Shown here piece after piece: positions 18,635 to 27,949 of a stretch of DNA of 64,000 bases. A program made the translations under genes and the position numbers. The stretch is taken from contig DATCTM010000020.1 of the NCBI GenBank assembly GCA_036567945.1, positions 1 through 64,000 on the forward strand, in the 5' to 3' direction. Positions within the stretch are counted from its first letter, which is position 1; every line of letters begins with the position of its first letter. The notes under the pieces were generated by a model. The model saw only the letters and a list, made by a program, of their open reading frames with translations, was not told the origin of the DNA and did no database searches. The stretch is from BRH-c54 sp036567945. GTDB lineage: Bacteria > Bacteroidota > Bacteroidia > Flavobacteriales_E > Vicingaceae.

Positions 18635-19321
18635 TTAGTCTCCACAATATTTCTCAATTAGACTGACTGCATCTTCATCTCCAAGCCCCCTAGCTTTCTC
18701 CCAATCTTCACAAGCTCCTTCAATATGATTCATTTTATATTTTGCAACCCCATTATTATATAAAGCATCAACATGTTTATTATCAAGAGATATCGCTTTT
18801 GAAAAATAAAAAACACTTGTCAACAACCTGTTTTCTTGTAATTCTACAACCCCAAGATTATAATAGTAGTCTGCAGAATAAGAGGCTTCATAAAGAACTG
18901 TAGTTTTAATTCTTTCATCTTTCTCTTCACCACATGTCAAACATTTAAAACTAACAGGAAAGGTCATTCTCACATCTACCTTTTTACCATTATGTTGTCC
19001 TGACAACCACATACCATCAGTTAAACTAATAACATTTATGGCCTCTTGAGCACACCCCTCTCCAATATCTTTTAAAATCTTAAAATCTTTTGTTTGCCCT
19101 AATGTATCCACTACAAATGAAATAAATACCTTCCCCTGAATATTATTCATTTTAGCTTCACTTGGATAAATAATATTAGTACCTATAAACCTATATAGTT
19201 GTTCTTGTCCATAAACAAATAACGGCATAGAATCAACAATAGTATATACTTTAGACGAGTCTTGTCCATAAGTTTTTATTGTCTGAATTATTATAAAAGA
19301 TATAAAAATTATTTTTTTCAT
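18635..19321 (-). CDS. secreted protein with TonB C-terminal domain and TPR repeats
   Basis: A 228-aa protein. Order: cleavable-looking signal peptide (1-19, ending TYGQ); a TonB C-terminal-like domain (about 45-130, YPSEAKMNNIQGKVFISFV, VDTLGQTKD, MTFPVSF); a CLTC pair; then a TPR/Sel1-like helical part (about 150-220, DADYYYNLG-type, ALYNNGVAKYKM). Unlike classical TonB it has no retained membrane anchor or spacer, so it is probably periplasmic and not itself coupled to ExbB/ExbD. Such stand-alone TonB-CTD proteins are common in Bacteroidota. It is transcribed alone. Confidence 0.65.
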   Translation of the reverse strand: MKKIIFISFIIIQTIKTYGQDSSKVYTIVDSMPLFVYGQEQLYRFIGTNIIYPSEAKMNNIQGKVFISFVVDTLGQTKDFKILKDIGEGCAQEAINVISLTDGMWLSGQHNGKKVDVRMTFPVSFKCLTCGEEKDERIKTTVLYEASYSADYYYNLGVVELQENRLLTSVFYFSKAISLDNKHVDALYNNGVAKYKMNHIEGACEDWEKARGLGDEDAVSLIEKYCGD

Positions 19322-19417
19322 TTTTGCTTAAGTATTTCAATTTAATAACCTAAAGTTGATAGCTAAATTAAACCTGACTCATTAATTATTCTTAGCTTTT
19401 TAAAATTTTTTATCCCC

Positions 19418-21844
19418 CTAAAAAACCACCCCAAAACTCATTTTTACAGCAAAATTATCGAAAGTTTTATCAAAAGCATAAGGCCCGTAGCGATAGAAAC
19501 CTCCTACTCCAAAAGTAGTACTGTTTAATTTGAAAATATTGTTGATGATTAATCCTGATTCGTAAAAACCTTTTTCCATGGTATTAAAAACCACTCCTTG
19601 GTGCAACTCGGCATGGTCTAATTTCCCAACTCCCGCACTAGTAGTAATAACAAACTCTGGTTGGAATTTTTTAATTTTCAGCAATAAACCTTTAAAACTA
19701 TGTCGGAAATGAAAATGTACGTATTGGTTAGACAAAAACTCGTAAGGCAACATGGTTTCAAAAGCATTTTCGGTAGAAAGCAATAAAAAATCATCGGTTC
19801 TATTAACACCAATAGGATGGTTGAGCATGTGTTGCGGTACTTTACCATCTGTATAACCCACTTCAACTCTAAAATAAGGCTGACCAAAATTTCTGGTATT
19901 AAATTTTTTCTCTGTTCTAAAAGTATAACGTGTATAGGTATATTCTCCGTCATATTGATTAATGCCTCTTTCAATTTTGGCATACAAAATCGGATATTTG
20001 GTTGCTGTTCGGTAGCTATTAGAAAGTGTTTTTAATATCTTTTCTTTATAAGCATACCTCAACTCCACACCTACTTCATTAAACAGGTAATTTCTATCTC
20101 TGATAAAAGTGGAATTATCTATTTGCTTTACAAAATAATAATCATCGGTAACTTCTACTTTTTGTTGATTTACAAAAGCGTAAGTTTTTAAATACCTCAA
20201 CGTTCTGAAGCTTAATCGAGCTTGCATTTTTTCGTAATTATTCATTCTGTCTAAATACAGTACTCGAGTTCCTGCCGAAGAAATAAAAGGCACTTTGTAA
20301 TCTCTAAAACCAACTACCCCCGGCTCAGCAACATCTTTATCGTAAGAAAAATTGATCGCTATATTGTTGTTTTTTTCAAGCAAGAAAGTGGCATCTCCAC
20401 CATATTTTTCTTCTTTATCTTTAAATCCGTAAGCTCCATAACCACCAATAGAAAACCATTTAGAAAAATGCTGATTGGTATGAAATCCGGCACCTAGTCT
20501 AAACCCTTCGTAATTGTTATAGTTTACAAAACGGTTCAAATCTAAATCTACCACTCCCCACTTTAATTTTCCGGTTAAAATGGCTTCCAATCCACCTAAT
20601 TTTTTATCAAAATTTTCTGCTCTACCAATACTATCAATTACCTGATAAGTTTTTTTCTCTTGAGCTGTTAAGGTATCACCACGGTATTCATCCCAAAAAG
20701 CTTCATCTCTTTTGTTAGCTTTTAAATCAATTTCGGTATCTATATGGCTAAATTCTTTGTTTTTTAATTCAGGATTAATCACCACATTTTTAATATAAGT
20801 ATTGCTAATTCCCACCATACTAAATGAATTAATAGTTGCATTGTTCATAATAAATTTAGAACTCAACTGCTTAGGAAACCATTTACCTTCTATCTTTTCG
20901 TACTGTTGACGAATTTTAATGGTTAACGAAGCATCCTGCTCATAAGGTTCCGCAATAACATTTTGCAAAGCATAACCATCTGTATTAATATAAAGCAATC
21001 CTTGTAAAGCATCAAAATTTTTACCCTTAAGTGGTGTAAAAGATATAATGTAAACCGAATCTGCTCCACTAATAATAGTGTCTTCAATTATAAACAAATA
21101 TTTGTTGTGACTATTGGTAGAGATAGGATTCAAATACGCTTTATCCATCACATAAATATTGGTGTTGTAAAAAGAGAACGATTGCAACTGTGTTCCCAGT
21201 AGTGCAAAAGTGGGATTTTGCAGACCCGAAACCCTTGAAGCAATAACTTTTTCATAATTTTTACTCGGTACTTTATATTTACGTTGAGTGATGGATTCCA
21301 TCATAAAAATATGCTGTGTTTTTAAAATACTATCTGTTCTAATCACCATAGAATCAGCTTTAGCTAATTTTTCGGGGTCGTTAACCAAAGCACTATCCAT
21401 TTCAGCAGTCACATATAATTTACTATACGAATCGTAAGTAAAATCTATGCTTTTTTCCGGATTAAGCTGCGTACGATTATCTACCACTTTTTTAATAATT
21501 CTATGGGCAGGATTTTCTCCCGGAAGGATTTTTACCTCGTCCAACTGAAAAGTAGTTGCCGACATGTAAATAATTAAAAAATCTTTTCCGCTAAGTTGTA
21601 TTTCTTTAGATTCATAACCAACATAACTCAATTTAATTGATTGAATGGGTGACTTGGTATTAAAAACAAAATTGCCGTCAATATCGGTAGTTGCTCCGTA
21701 ATTTTTATCCGAAAGAATATTAACAAAAGCTAGTGGTTGCTTTGATTTATCATCCAACACCTTACCTTTAAAAGTGAATTGAGCAAGCGCACTTGAACAC
21801 AATAAAAGCAAAAGCCATATAACACCTAATTGTTTACTCAACAT
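19418..21844 (-). CDS. DUF5686 protein with carboxypeptidase-regulatory-like domain
   Basis: An 808-aa outer-membrane-type protein. After the signal peptide (1-21, ending SALAQ) comes a CarboxypepD_reg-like beta-sandwich (about 22-105, FKGKVLDDKSKQPLAFVNI and GATTDIDGNF), then a long DUF5686-type region with many predicted barrel strands, ending in FAVKMSFGVVF. The family is widespread in Bacteroidota and its function is not established; the N-terminal domain resembles that of TonB-dependent receptors. It follows the TonB-dependent receptor gene on the same strand after 136 bp, so co-expression is possible but not shown. Confidence 0.8.
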   Translation of the reverse strand: MLSKQLGVIWLLLLLCSSALAQFTFKGKVLDDKSKQPLAFVNILSDKNYGATTDIDGNFVFNTKSPIQSIKLSYVGYESKEIQLSGKDFLIIYMSATTFQLDEVKILPGENPAHRIIKKVVDNRTQLNPEKSIDFTYDSYSKLYVTAEMDSALVNDPEKLAKADSMVIRTDSILKTQHIFMMESITQRKYKVPSKNYEKVIASRVSGLQNPTFALLGTQLQSFSFYNTNIYVMDKAYLNPISTNSHNKYLFIIEDTIISGADSVYIISFTPLKGKNFDALQGLLYINTDGYALQNVIAEPYEQDASLTIKIRQQYEKIEGKWFPKQLSSKFIMNNATINSFSMVGISNTYIKNVVINPELKNKEFSHIDTEIDLKANKRDEAFWDEYRGDTLTAQEKKTYQVIDSIGRAENFDKKLGGLEAILTGKLKWGVVDLDLNRFVNYNNYEGFRLGAGFHTNQHFSKWFSIGGYGAYGFKDKEEKYGGDATFLLEKNNNIAINFSYDKDVAEPGVVGFRDYKVPFISSAGTRVLYLDRMNNYEKMQARLSFRTLRYLKTYAFVNQQKVEVTDDYYFVKQIDNSTFIRDRNYLFNEVGVELRYAYKEKILKTLSNSYRTATKYPILYAKIERGINQYDGEYTYTRYTFRTEKKFNTRNFGQPYFRVEVGYTDGKVPQHMLNHPIGVNRTDDFLLLSTENAFETMLPYEFLSNQYVHFHFRHSFKGLLLKIKKFQPEFVITTSAGVGKLDHAELHQGVVFNTMEKGFYESGLIINNIFKLNSTTFGVGGFYRYGPYAFDKTFDNFAVKMSFGVVF

Positions 21845-21980
21845 GGATAAAAAAGGAAAATCTGCCGTAAAAATACAATTATAATTGATGTTACAAAAAA
21901 CGGTACTGTTTTACTTTTTTGTTGGATTATTTTTTTGGTGTTGTTGCTTGGTATTTGGTAAATCTTTATTTAAAATTAAG

Positions 21981-24188
21981 TTAGCCATTAAAACTCCAAC
22001 GCAAACCAAACATAAACCTCCTAGTTTGTAAAGGTCCATAAGCGTAAGCTGTATCAAAATTTTCACCAAATGGATTTTCAGGATCTACTAATGGTGAAGG
22101 CTGAGTATAATTAAACACATTCTTAACAGCTACATATAAATTAAGGCTATTTTTAAATTCCTTTGTAATTTGCAAATTGTTCAAGCTATACCAAGGGGAA
22201 CGTGTTGGTCTTTCAAATGGGTGGTCATATTCAGGAAGTTTTTGAGGACTGTAAAATTTACCTGACCAACTCATTACTATTTTTGGTTTCTTAAATCTAT
22301 ATTCTACTCCTATTGTTCCACTAAAACGAGGTGTAAATTCTTGCTCTTCTTTTACCTGATTCCCATCAACATCATTATACACTTGATACATTTCCATAAA
22401 GGTTCCTCCTAGACTTATTGACAATGGTTTTAAAAAAGAATGGTGAATGTTATATGAGACTCCTTTTATAAGAGCATAACCTTTTAAATTATCATAAACA
22501 ATAAGATTGGGGTTCACGTCATAGTCAGGCAAAATTTTATTACTAAAATGAGTAAAAAACACGTCCATATCCAATGTGCCAGCACCACCTAGAGCACTAT
22601 AAACATGATTAAGGTTAAGGTTGGCATTATAAGACTCTTCTGGTTTTAGGTTTTTTGTAATTTCCACTTTTCTTGCCCCAGAATAAAAAGCATGATCTTC
22701 TGTGAATAAATGAACCTGCCTAAACCCTGTTCCAATATTTAATCTTGCCGTGGTATATAAGCCTAATTTCTGTTTAACATTAAATCTTGGAGCAATAATA
22801 ACTCCATGCTTTTCGTGATAATCTAACCTAGTACCAAAAAGCAAAGATGTTTTCTTAGTAATTGAATATTCATCTTGAGCAAAAACACCTGGAATAAATT
22901 CATTCTCATTAGTATAAGATAGTGTATTGTCTTTATATGTTTGGTAGCGTGATGTTACGCCAACTATCCAATCATGTTTGCCGTGGTGTTTACTCCATAA
23001 TAAATTGGAATAAAAGATATTTTGACTTGCTTTGTAACGAGTACTACCATACCAACTGTCTTGAAAGTGATTATTGAAAGAATAGTCAAATCTGATATGT
23101 TCTTTAAAAGGCAACTGATAAGAACCAATAACTTCGTATCGTTTTGTTTTAACAAATTCACCATACACATCTTCACTTCCTCTATCATCTTTTTCCCATT
23201 GTAGCGTACCACCAAATCTATCTTCAAAATAATATCTTAGTGCAAGATTTGAAATTCTTTTATCTTTTCGTTTAAAAGTCCATTTATTAAATAGTGTAAT
23301 TCTGTTATTCAGAGGTATGTCAGTAAAGTTATCGTTATTGTCATCAATCTCCAACTGATTATTATACAAATTTGTACTAAAGGTAGTTATAATTTTATCA
23401 CTTAATTTTGATGTTAAAGCGGCATCTAAATTATATTGAGCATGAGTCGTACCAAATGCATGCACCATTAATTTCTCCATATTTTCAGGATTTTTGGTTA
23501 TTACATTAATCACCCCTCCCACCGCTTCGGTTCCATAAAGGGTTGATGACGGCCCTTTAATTATTTCAATTCTTTCAATCATTTCGTTTGGTATTCCATT
23601 AAGCCCATAAGTTGATGCTAAAGCACTCATAAGTGGCATTCCATCAATAAGCATTAATGTATATGCACCTTCCATTCCATTAATATGAATACAACTTGTC
23701 CCACAAACCCCACAACTCACTTGCTCTTGAACACCGTTAACCATCCCGATAGACTCCATAATGTTATTGCCAGTATTGTTTCTTAAAAATTTTGAAGTAA
23801 GTATTTCTACTTTTACTGGAGAGTCTGAAACTCTAGTCTCTTTCATCGTTCCGGTTACCACTATCTCGTCTAATTCAGCATGCGTTTGTTGAAGTTCTAA
23901 AGAAATAATCTTAATATTTCCTTTTTGTATTTCAATTCTTTTTTTAAAAGGAGCAAATCCTAAACATGAAACCTTAAAAGTATATGTACCATCTGGGACA
24001 TCTTTAATAATAAAATTCCCATTGTTATCTGTAGCAGTACCTAACTTAATTTCATCAATAAATATATTTGCGTATTGAACAGCCTTTCCTTCACTAACTA
24101 CTTTTCCTTTTACATCAGAGGTAGGTTGTTGAGCTGTTACACAAATACCTGTAAAACCAATTAACGTTAAAATTATAAATCTTTTCAT
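21981..24188 (-). CDS. TonB-dependent receptor with a cysteine cluster in the plug
   Basis: A 735-aa outer-membrane receptor. Order: signal peptide (1-19); CarboxypepD_reg-like domain (about 24-105); plug (about 115-235) with the typical MLIDGMPLMSAL, IERIEIIKGPSSTLYG and AVGGVINVITK; then the 22-strand barrel ending in RRFMFGLRWSFNG. The plug carries C159-x2-C162-x3-C166 (SCGVCGTSC) directly before the IHINGM strand, an unusual feature that could bind a metal or form a redox switch. Substrate is unknown; metal complexes are a reasonable guess from the cysteines. Energy would come from the ExbBD-TonB system. Confidence 0.88.
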   Translation of the reverse strand: MKRFIILTLIGFTGICVTAQQPTSDVKGKVVSEGKAVQYANIFIDEIKLGTATDNNGNFIIKDVPDGTYTFKVSCLGFAPFKKRIEIQKGNIKIISLELQQTHAELDEIVVTGTMKETRVSDSPVKVEILTSKFLRNNTGNNIMESIGMVNGVQEQVSCGVCGTSCIHINGMEGAYTLMLIDGMPLMSALASTYGLNGIPNEMIERIEIIKGPSSTLYGTEAVGGVINVITKNPENMEKLMVHAFGTTHAQYNLDAALTSKLSDKIITTFSTNLYNNQLEIDDNNDNFTDIPLNNRITLFNKWTFKRKDKRISNLALRYYFEDRFGGTLQWEKDDRGSEDVYGEFVKTKRYEVIGSYQLPFKEHIRFDYSFNNHFQDSWYGSTRYKASQNIFYSNLLWSKHHGKHDWIVGVTSRYQTYKDNTLSYTNENEFIPGVFAQDEYSITKKTSLLFGTRLDYHEKHGVIIAPRFNVKQKLGLYTTARLNIGTGFRQVHLFTEDHAFYSGARKVEITKNLKPEESYNANLNLNHVYSALGGAGTLDMDVFFTHFSNKILPDYDVNPNLIVYDNLKGYALIKGVSYNIHHSFLKPLSISLGGTFMEMYQVYNDVDGNQVKEEQEFTPRFSGTIGVEYRFKKPKIVMSWSGKFYSPQKLPEYDHPFERPTRSPWYSLNNLQITKEFKNSLNLYVAVKNVFNYTQPSPLVDPENPFGENFDTAYAYGPLQTRRFMFGLRWSFNG

Positions 24189-24222
24189 AACTATTTTTAT
24201 TTAGACTAATTCTAAATTGTGG

Positions 24223-24230
24223 CAAAAATA
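24223..24230 (-). promoter_or_regulatory. -7 promoter element for the TonB-dependent receptor
   Basis: TATTTTTG on the minus strand fits TAnnTTTG and sits 35-42 bp before the receptor ATG. No convincing -33 TTTG was found at the usual distance, so this is a partial match only. Confidence 0.4.
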
Positions 24231-24384
24231 TTATTGAACAATTATTATAATTATGATTCTCCTCATATTCTGAAAAAAATTATTTAGCTATCGAAATAGT
24301 AACAATATAGTGAATAAAAAGCAAATTGTATTAATATAATAATTAAGTTGTTTGAACCCTACATTTAATCCACCAAAGTTTTAT

Positions 24385-24392
24385 TACTTTTG
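24385..24392 (+). promoter_or_regulatory. -7 promoter element for lysS
   Basis: TACTTTTG matches TAnnTTTG and lies 17-24 bp before the ATG at 24409, the typical position for a Bacteroidota primary-sigma promoter. No -33 TTTG was found at the expected spacing. This also argues for the start at 24409 rather than further upstream. Confidence 0.5.
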
Positions 24393-24408
24393 CAGCCTTA
24401 ATTTTTTA

Positions 24409-26121
24409 ATGATGAGCATACAATTATCGGAACAAGAACAAATTAGAAGAGCATCTCTGACAAAACTCAGGGAGCTAGGAATAGAGCCATATCCGGCAGC
24501 AAAATTCCCTGTTGATACGTTAACAAAAGACATAAAAGATAATTTTGAAGAAGGTAAAGAAGTAATTCTTGCTGGGAGAATTATGAGTAGAAGGATTATG
24601 GGAAAAGCTTCTTTTGCCGAATTGAAAGACAGTTCCGGAAGAATTCAAATTTATATTAACAGAGATGAAATTTGTCCTGATGAAGATAAAACGCTTTACA
24701 ATGAAGTATTCAAAAAATTACTTGATATTGGTGATTTTATTGGCGTGAAAGGAGTTTTATTTACCACTCAAGTTGGTGAACAATCCGTAAAAATTAAAGA
24801 AATTTCGGTTTTAAGCAAAGCTCTAAAACCATTACCTATAGTAAAAACAGATGATGAAGGAAAAGTACATGATGCTTTTTCAGATCCTGAATTGCGTTAT
24901 CGTCAGCGTTATGTTGACTTGGTAGTAAACGACCATGTGAAAGATATTTTTGTAAAACGTACCAAACTTTTTAATGCCATGCGTCAGTTTTTTAACGACA
25001 AAGGTTATTTAGAAGTAGAAACTCCTATTTTACAAGCTATCCCCGGTGGTGCTGCTGCCAAACCATTTATTACTCATCACAATGCGCTAGATATTCCGCT
25101 TTATATGCGAATTGCCAACGAGCTTTATTTAAAAAGACTAATAGTTGGTGGTTTTGATGGTGTTTATGAGTTCTCTAAAAACTTCCGTAACGAAGGAATG
25201 GACAGAACCCATAACCCTGAATTTACCGCTATGGAAATTTATGTTTCCTATAAAGATTACCATTGGATGATGGAGTTTACCGAAAACTTATTGGAGTTTT
25301 GTGCTACACAAGTAAACGGTACTACCAAAGCTAAATTTGGTAATCACGAAATTGATTTTAAAGCTCCGTATAAAAGAGTAACTATGCGTCAGGCGATTAT
25401 TGACCATACCGGCTTTGATATTAATGACAAATCTGAAGAAGAATTGCGAAAAGCTTGCTTAGACATGGGTATTGAAGTTGATGACTCCATGGGCAAAGGC
25501 AAGTTAATTGATGAAATGTTCGGTGAAAAATGTGAAGGCAACTACATTCAGCCCACATTTATTATTGATTATCCAAAAGAGATGTCGCCATTGTGTAAAC
25601 AACACAGAGATAATCCGGAATTAACCGAACGTTTTGAGTTAATGATTTGCGGTAAAGAGGTAGCCAATGCTTACTCTGAGCTAAACGACCCAATAGATCA
25701 ACGTGAACGTTTTGAAGAGCAGCTAAAACTCTCTGAAAAAGGCGATGATGAAGCTATGTTTATAGATAATGATTTTATTAGAGCGTTGGAATATGGCATG
25801 CCACCTACAAGTGGCTTGGGTATTGGTATGGATAGATTAATCATGTTCTTAACCAATAACCAATCTATTCAAGAAGTGTTGTTTTTTCCACAAATGAAAC
25901 CGGAAATTGTATCTACAAAAAAAGCATTGGAACTAAACGAAAATGAAAAAGCCATTTTTGACATACTTTCTAAAAATGGAAAAATGAACATGAACGACTT
26001 GAAAGATGCTGTGGGATTATCTAATAAACAATGGGACAAAGGAATTAAATCACTCAGTAAATTTGGCTTGACTAAAGTTACCAAAACCAATGATGCCTTA
26101 ATTGTTGAAGTAGCTGAATAA
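24409..26121 (+). CDS. lysS: lysyl-tRNA synthetase, class II
   Basis: A 570-aa class II synthetase charging tRNA-Lys in the cytosol. It has the N-terminal OB-fold anticodon-binding domain (VILAGRIMSRRIMGKASF), motif 2 (FRNEGMDRTHNPEF) and motif 3 (GLGIGMDRLIMF). The frame is open to 24352, but those extra residues are not LysRS-like and a -7 promoter element lies inside them, so I start at the ATG-ATG pair (24409/24412). A C-terminal extension of about 65 residues (from about residue 505, LNENEKAIFDIL to the end) follows motif 3 and looks like a small winged-helix-type domain; such extensions occur in Bacteroidota LysRS. A terminator follows at 26144. Confidence 0.97.
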   Translation: MMSIQLSEQEQIRRASLTKLRELGIEPYPAAKFPVDTLTKDIKDNFEEGKEVILAGRIMSRRIMGKASFAELKDSSGRIQIYINRDEICPDEDKTLYNEVFKKLLDIGDFIGVKGVLFTTQVGEQSVKIKEISVLSKALKPLPIVKTDDEGKVHDAFSDPELRYRQRYVDLVVNDHVKDIFVKRTKLFNAMRQFFNDKGYLEVETPILQAIPGGAAAKPFITHHNALDIPLYMRIANELYLKRLIVGGFDGVYEFSKNFRNEGMDRTHNPEFTAMEIYVSYKDYHWMMEFTENLLEFCATQVNGTTKAKFGNHEIDFKAPYKRVTMRQAIIDHTGFDINDKSEEELRKACLDMGIEVDDSMGKGKLIDEMFGEKCEGNYIQPTFIIDYPKEMSPLCKQHRDNPELTERFELMICGKEVANAYSELNDPIDQRERFEEQLKLSEKGDDEAMFIDNDFIRALEYGMPPTSGLGIGMDRLIMFLTNNQSIQEVLFFPQMKPEIVSTKKALELNENEKAIFDILSKNGKMNMNDLKDAVGLSNKQWDKGIKSLSKFGLTKVTKTNDALIVEVAE

Positions 26122-26143
26122 TTAGAACTCCTATAAAAAACCT

Positions 26144-26179
26144 AAAAAGTGCTTTGATTTTCTTCATAGCACTTTTTTT
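26144..26179 (+). terminator. intrinsic terminator after lysS
   Basis: AAAAAGTGCT at 26144-26153 pairs with AGCACTTTTT at 26168-26177 around a 14-nt loop, ending in a run of T. It lies 23 bp after the lysS stop. Confidence 0.8.
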
Positions 26180-26251
26180 ATGCTTTCATCTTTTAATTCT
26201 TATGTTTTTAATACCTTTACCGCTATTAAAGTCAATTGAATTTTTATAAAA

Positions 26252-27124
26252 ATGACAAGAATAGAAGTGCTAAAAACCTATAAAATATTTATAGACGGGA
26301 AATTCCCAAGGACAGAATCAGGAAGGTATTACATACCCGAAAATAAGTGCGGAAACATCTGTTTATCTTCTAGAAAAGATGTTAGAAATGCAGTTGTTGC
26401 AGCTGGTAATGCTACTTCCAAATGGCAAAGTGCTACAGCTTTTAACAAAAGCCAAGTGATTTACCGCATAGCAGAAATTTTAGAAGGCAGAAAAGCTCAG
26501 TTTATTGATGAATTAACGAAACAAGGATATAAAGCGAAAGAAGCCGAAAAAGAAGTTGTAACCGCTATAGATAGAATTATTTATTATGCCGGATGGTGCG
26601 ATAAATTTACACCTGTTTTCAGTTCGGTAAATCCTGTTGCCACACAACATTTTAACTTTACCGCTCCCGAAGCTGTTGGTACAGTTGCCATTTTAGCTCC
26701 TGAAAAGTCAGGGTTACTAGGACTAGTTTCTGCAATTATTCCGGTTATAGTTGGAGGAAATACCGTTGTGGTTTTAGCTTCAGAAAGTTTGCCACTTTGT
26801 GCCATTACATTTGCCGAAGTACTAAATACATCTGACGTTCCCAGTGGTGTAGTAAATATCCTTACGGGAAAAAGAAGTGAATTATCAGAACATTTTGCTA
26901 CACACATGGATATAAAAGGGTTGTTGTATTATGGAAGTGACAAAAAAGAAATAAGTTCCATTCAAAAAAATGCGGTAAACAACCTTAAAAGAATAACCAT
27001 AAGAGAGGAAAACGATTTGTACAACGAATCGCACCAAACACCTTATTTAATTGAAGACTTTTTAGAAATGAAAACCACTTGGCATCCTATTGAAATAATT
27101 GGAGCTTCGGGTAGTGGTTATTAA
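26252..27124 (+). CDS. half-length aldehyde dehydrogenase family protein without catalytic domain
   Basis: A 290-aa protein aligned in order with the NAD-binding half of aldehyde dehydrogenases: FIDGKFPRTESGRYY, AAGNATSKWQSATAF, RIAEILEGRKAQF, the VGTVAILAP strand, PVIVGGNTVVVLAS, PSGVVNILTG. Full-length enzymes have about 480 residues. The usual ELGGK segment with the general-base Glu is replaced by LKRITIREEND, and the whole domain with the catalytic Cys is absent. The stop is clean and the next gene begins 8 bp later, so this looks like a stable short form rather than a fresh pseudogene. A binding or regulatory role is inferred. Confidence 0.7.
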   Translation: MTRIEVLKTYKIFIDGKFPRTESGRYYIPENKCGNICLSSRKDVRNAVVAAGNATSKWQSATAFNKSQVIYRIAEILEGRKAQFIDELTKQGYKAKEAEKEVVTAIDRIIYYAGWCDKFTPVFSSVNPVATQHFNFTAPEAVGTVAILAPEKSGLLGLVSAIIPVIVGGNTVVVLASESLPLCAITFAEVLNTSDVPSGVVNILTGKRSELSEHFATHMDIKGLLYYGSDKKEISSIQKNAVNNLKRITIREENDLYNESHQTPYLIEDFLEMKTTWHPIEIIGASGSGY

Positions 27125-27132
27125 TAAAGATT

Positions 27133-27927
27133 ATGAATAGAAATGAATTACTTTTAACAGCAATAAATGCTGCTATTGATGCAGGAAAAGAAATTTTAAC
27201 GGTTTATTCTACCGACTTTCAAGTGGAAAACAAAGCAGATAAATCACCACTTACCGAAGCAGACAAAAGAGCACATGCTGCAATTGTAAACAAATTAAAA
27301 AGTACCAATTTACCTATTCTTAGTGAGGAAGGTAAATCCATCCCTTACGAAGAAAGAAAAGCCTGGAATCAATTTTGGATGGTAGACCCTTTAGATGGTA
27401 CCAAAGAGTTTATTAATAAAAATGGAGAATTTACCGTAAACATTGCATTAATTGAAAATCAACTTTCCACTATGGGTGTGATTTATGTTCCGGTAACTAG
27501 AGAACTGTATTTTTCTGATGAAAAAGCATATAAAATAAATAACATTACTACTGCTGCTAACACACTTGCAGATTTGATAACTACTGCTAACAAATTACCG
27601 CTTAAAACAGAAAGAACTGATTTTGTAGTAGTAGCGAGTCGCTCACACATGAGTGATGAAACTAAAACCTTTATTGAAGAAAAAGAAACTGAACACAATA
27701 GTATCAGTTTACTATCAAAAGGTAGTTCACTAAAATTGTGTATGGTAGCCGAAAATGCTGCCGATTGTTATCCAAGATTTGCTCCAACCATGGAATGGGA
27801 CACCGCTGCAGGAAACGCTATTATTAATGCCGCAGGAGGTATTGTAATAGATCAAACTACCCAAGAAAAAATGAAATACAATAAAGAAAACCTGTTAAAC
27901 AACTGGTTTTTAGCTCAATTAAATTAA
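27133..27927 (+). CDS. cysQ: 3'(2'),5'-bisphosphate nucleotidase
   Basis: A 264-aa enzyme of the inositol monophosphatase superfamily that hydrolyses PAP/PAPS-type 3'-phosphonucleotides produced in sulfate assimilation. Metal-binding motifs are complete: TEADKRAH, LSEEGK (Glu ligand), VDPLDGTKEFINKNGEF, and WDTAAGNAII near the C-terminus. Length is normal for CysQ. It begins 8 bp after the half-ALDH gene and is probably co-transcribed with it; gldH and the metH locus follow. Its presence beside methionine and cystathionine genes fits sulfur metabolism. Confidence 0.92.
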   Translation: MNRNELLLTAINAAIDAGKEILTVYSTDFQVENKADKSPLTEADKRAHAAIVNKLKSTNLPILSEEGKSIPYEERKAWNQFWMVDPLDGTKEFINKNGEFTVNIALIENQLSTMGVIYVPVTRELYFSDEKAYKINNITTAANTLADLITTANKLPLKTERTDFVVVASRSHMSDETKTFIEEKETEHNSISLLSKGSSLKLCMVAENAADCYPRFAPTMEWDTAAGNAIINAAGGIVIDQTTQEKMKYNKENLLNNWFLAQLN

Positions 27928-27949
27928 TCACTTCTAAAACTTTATTCCT

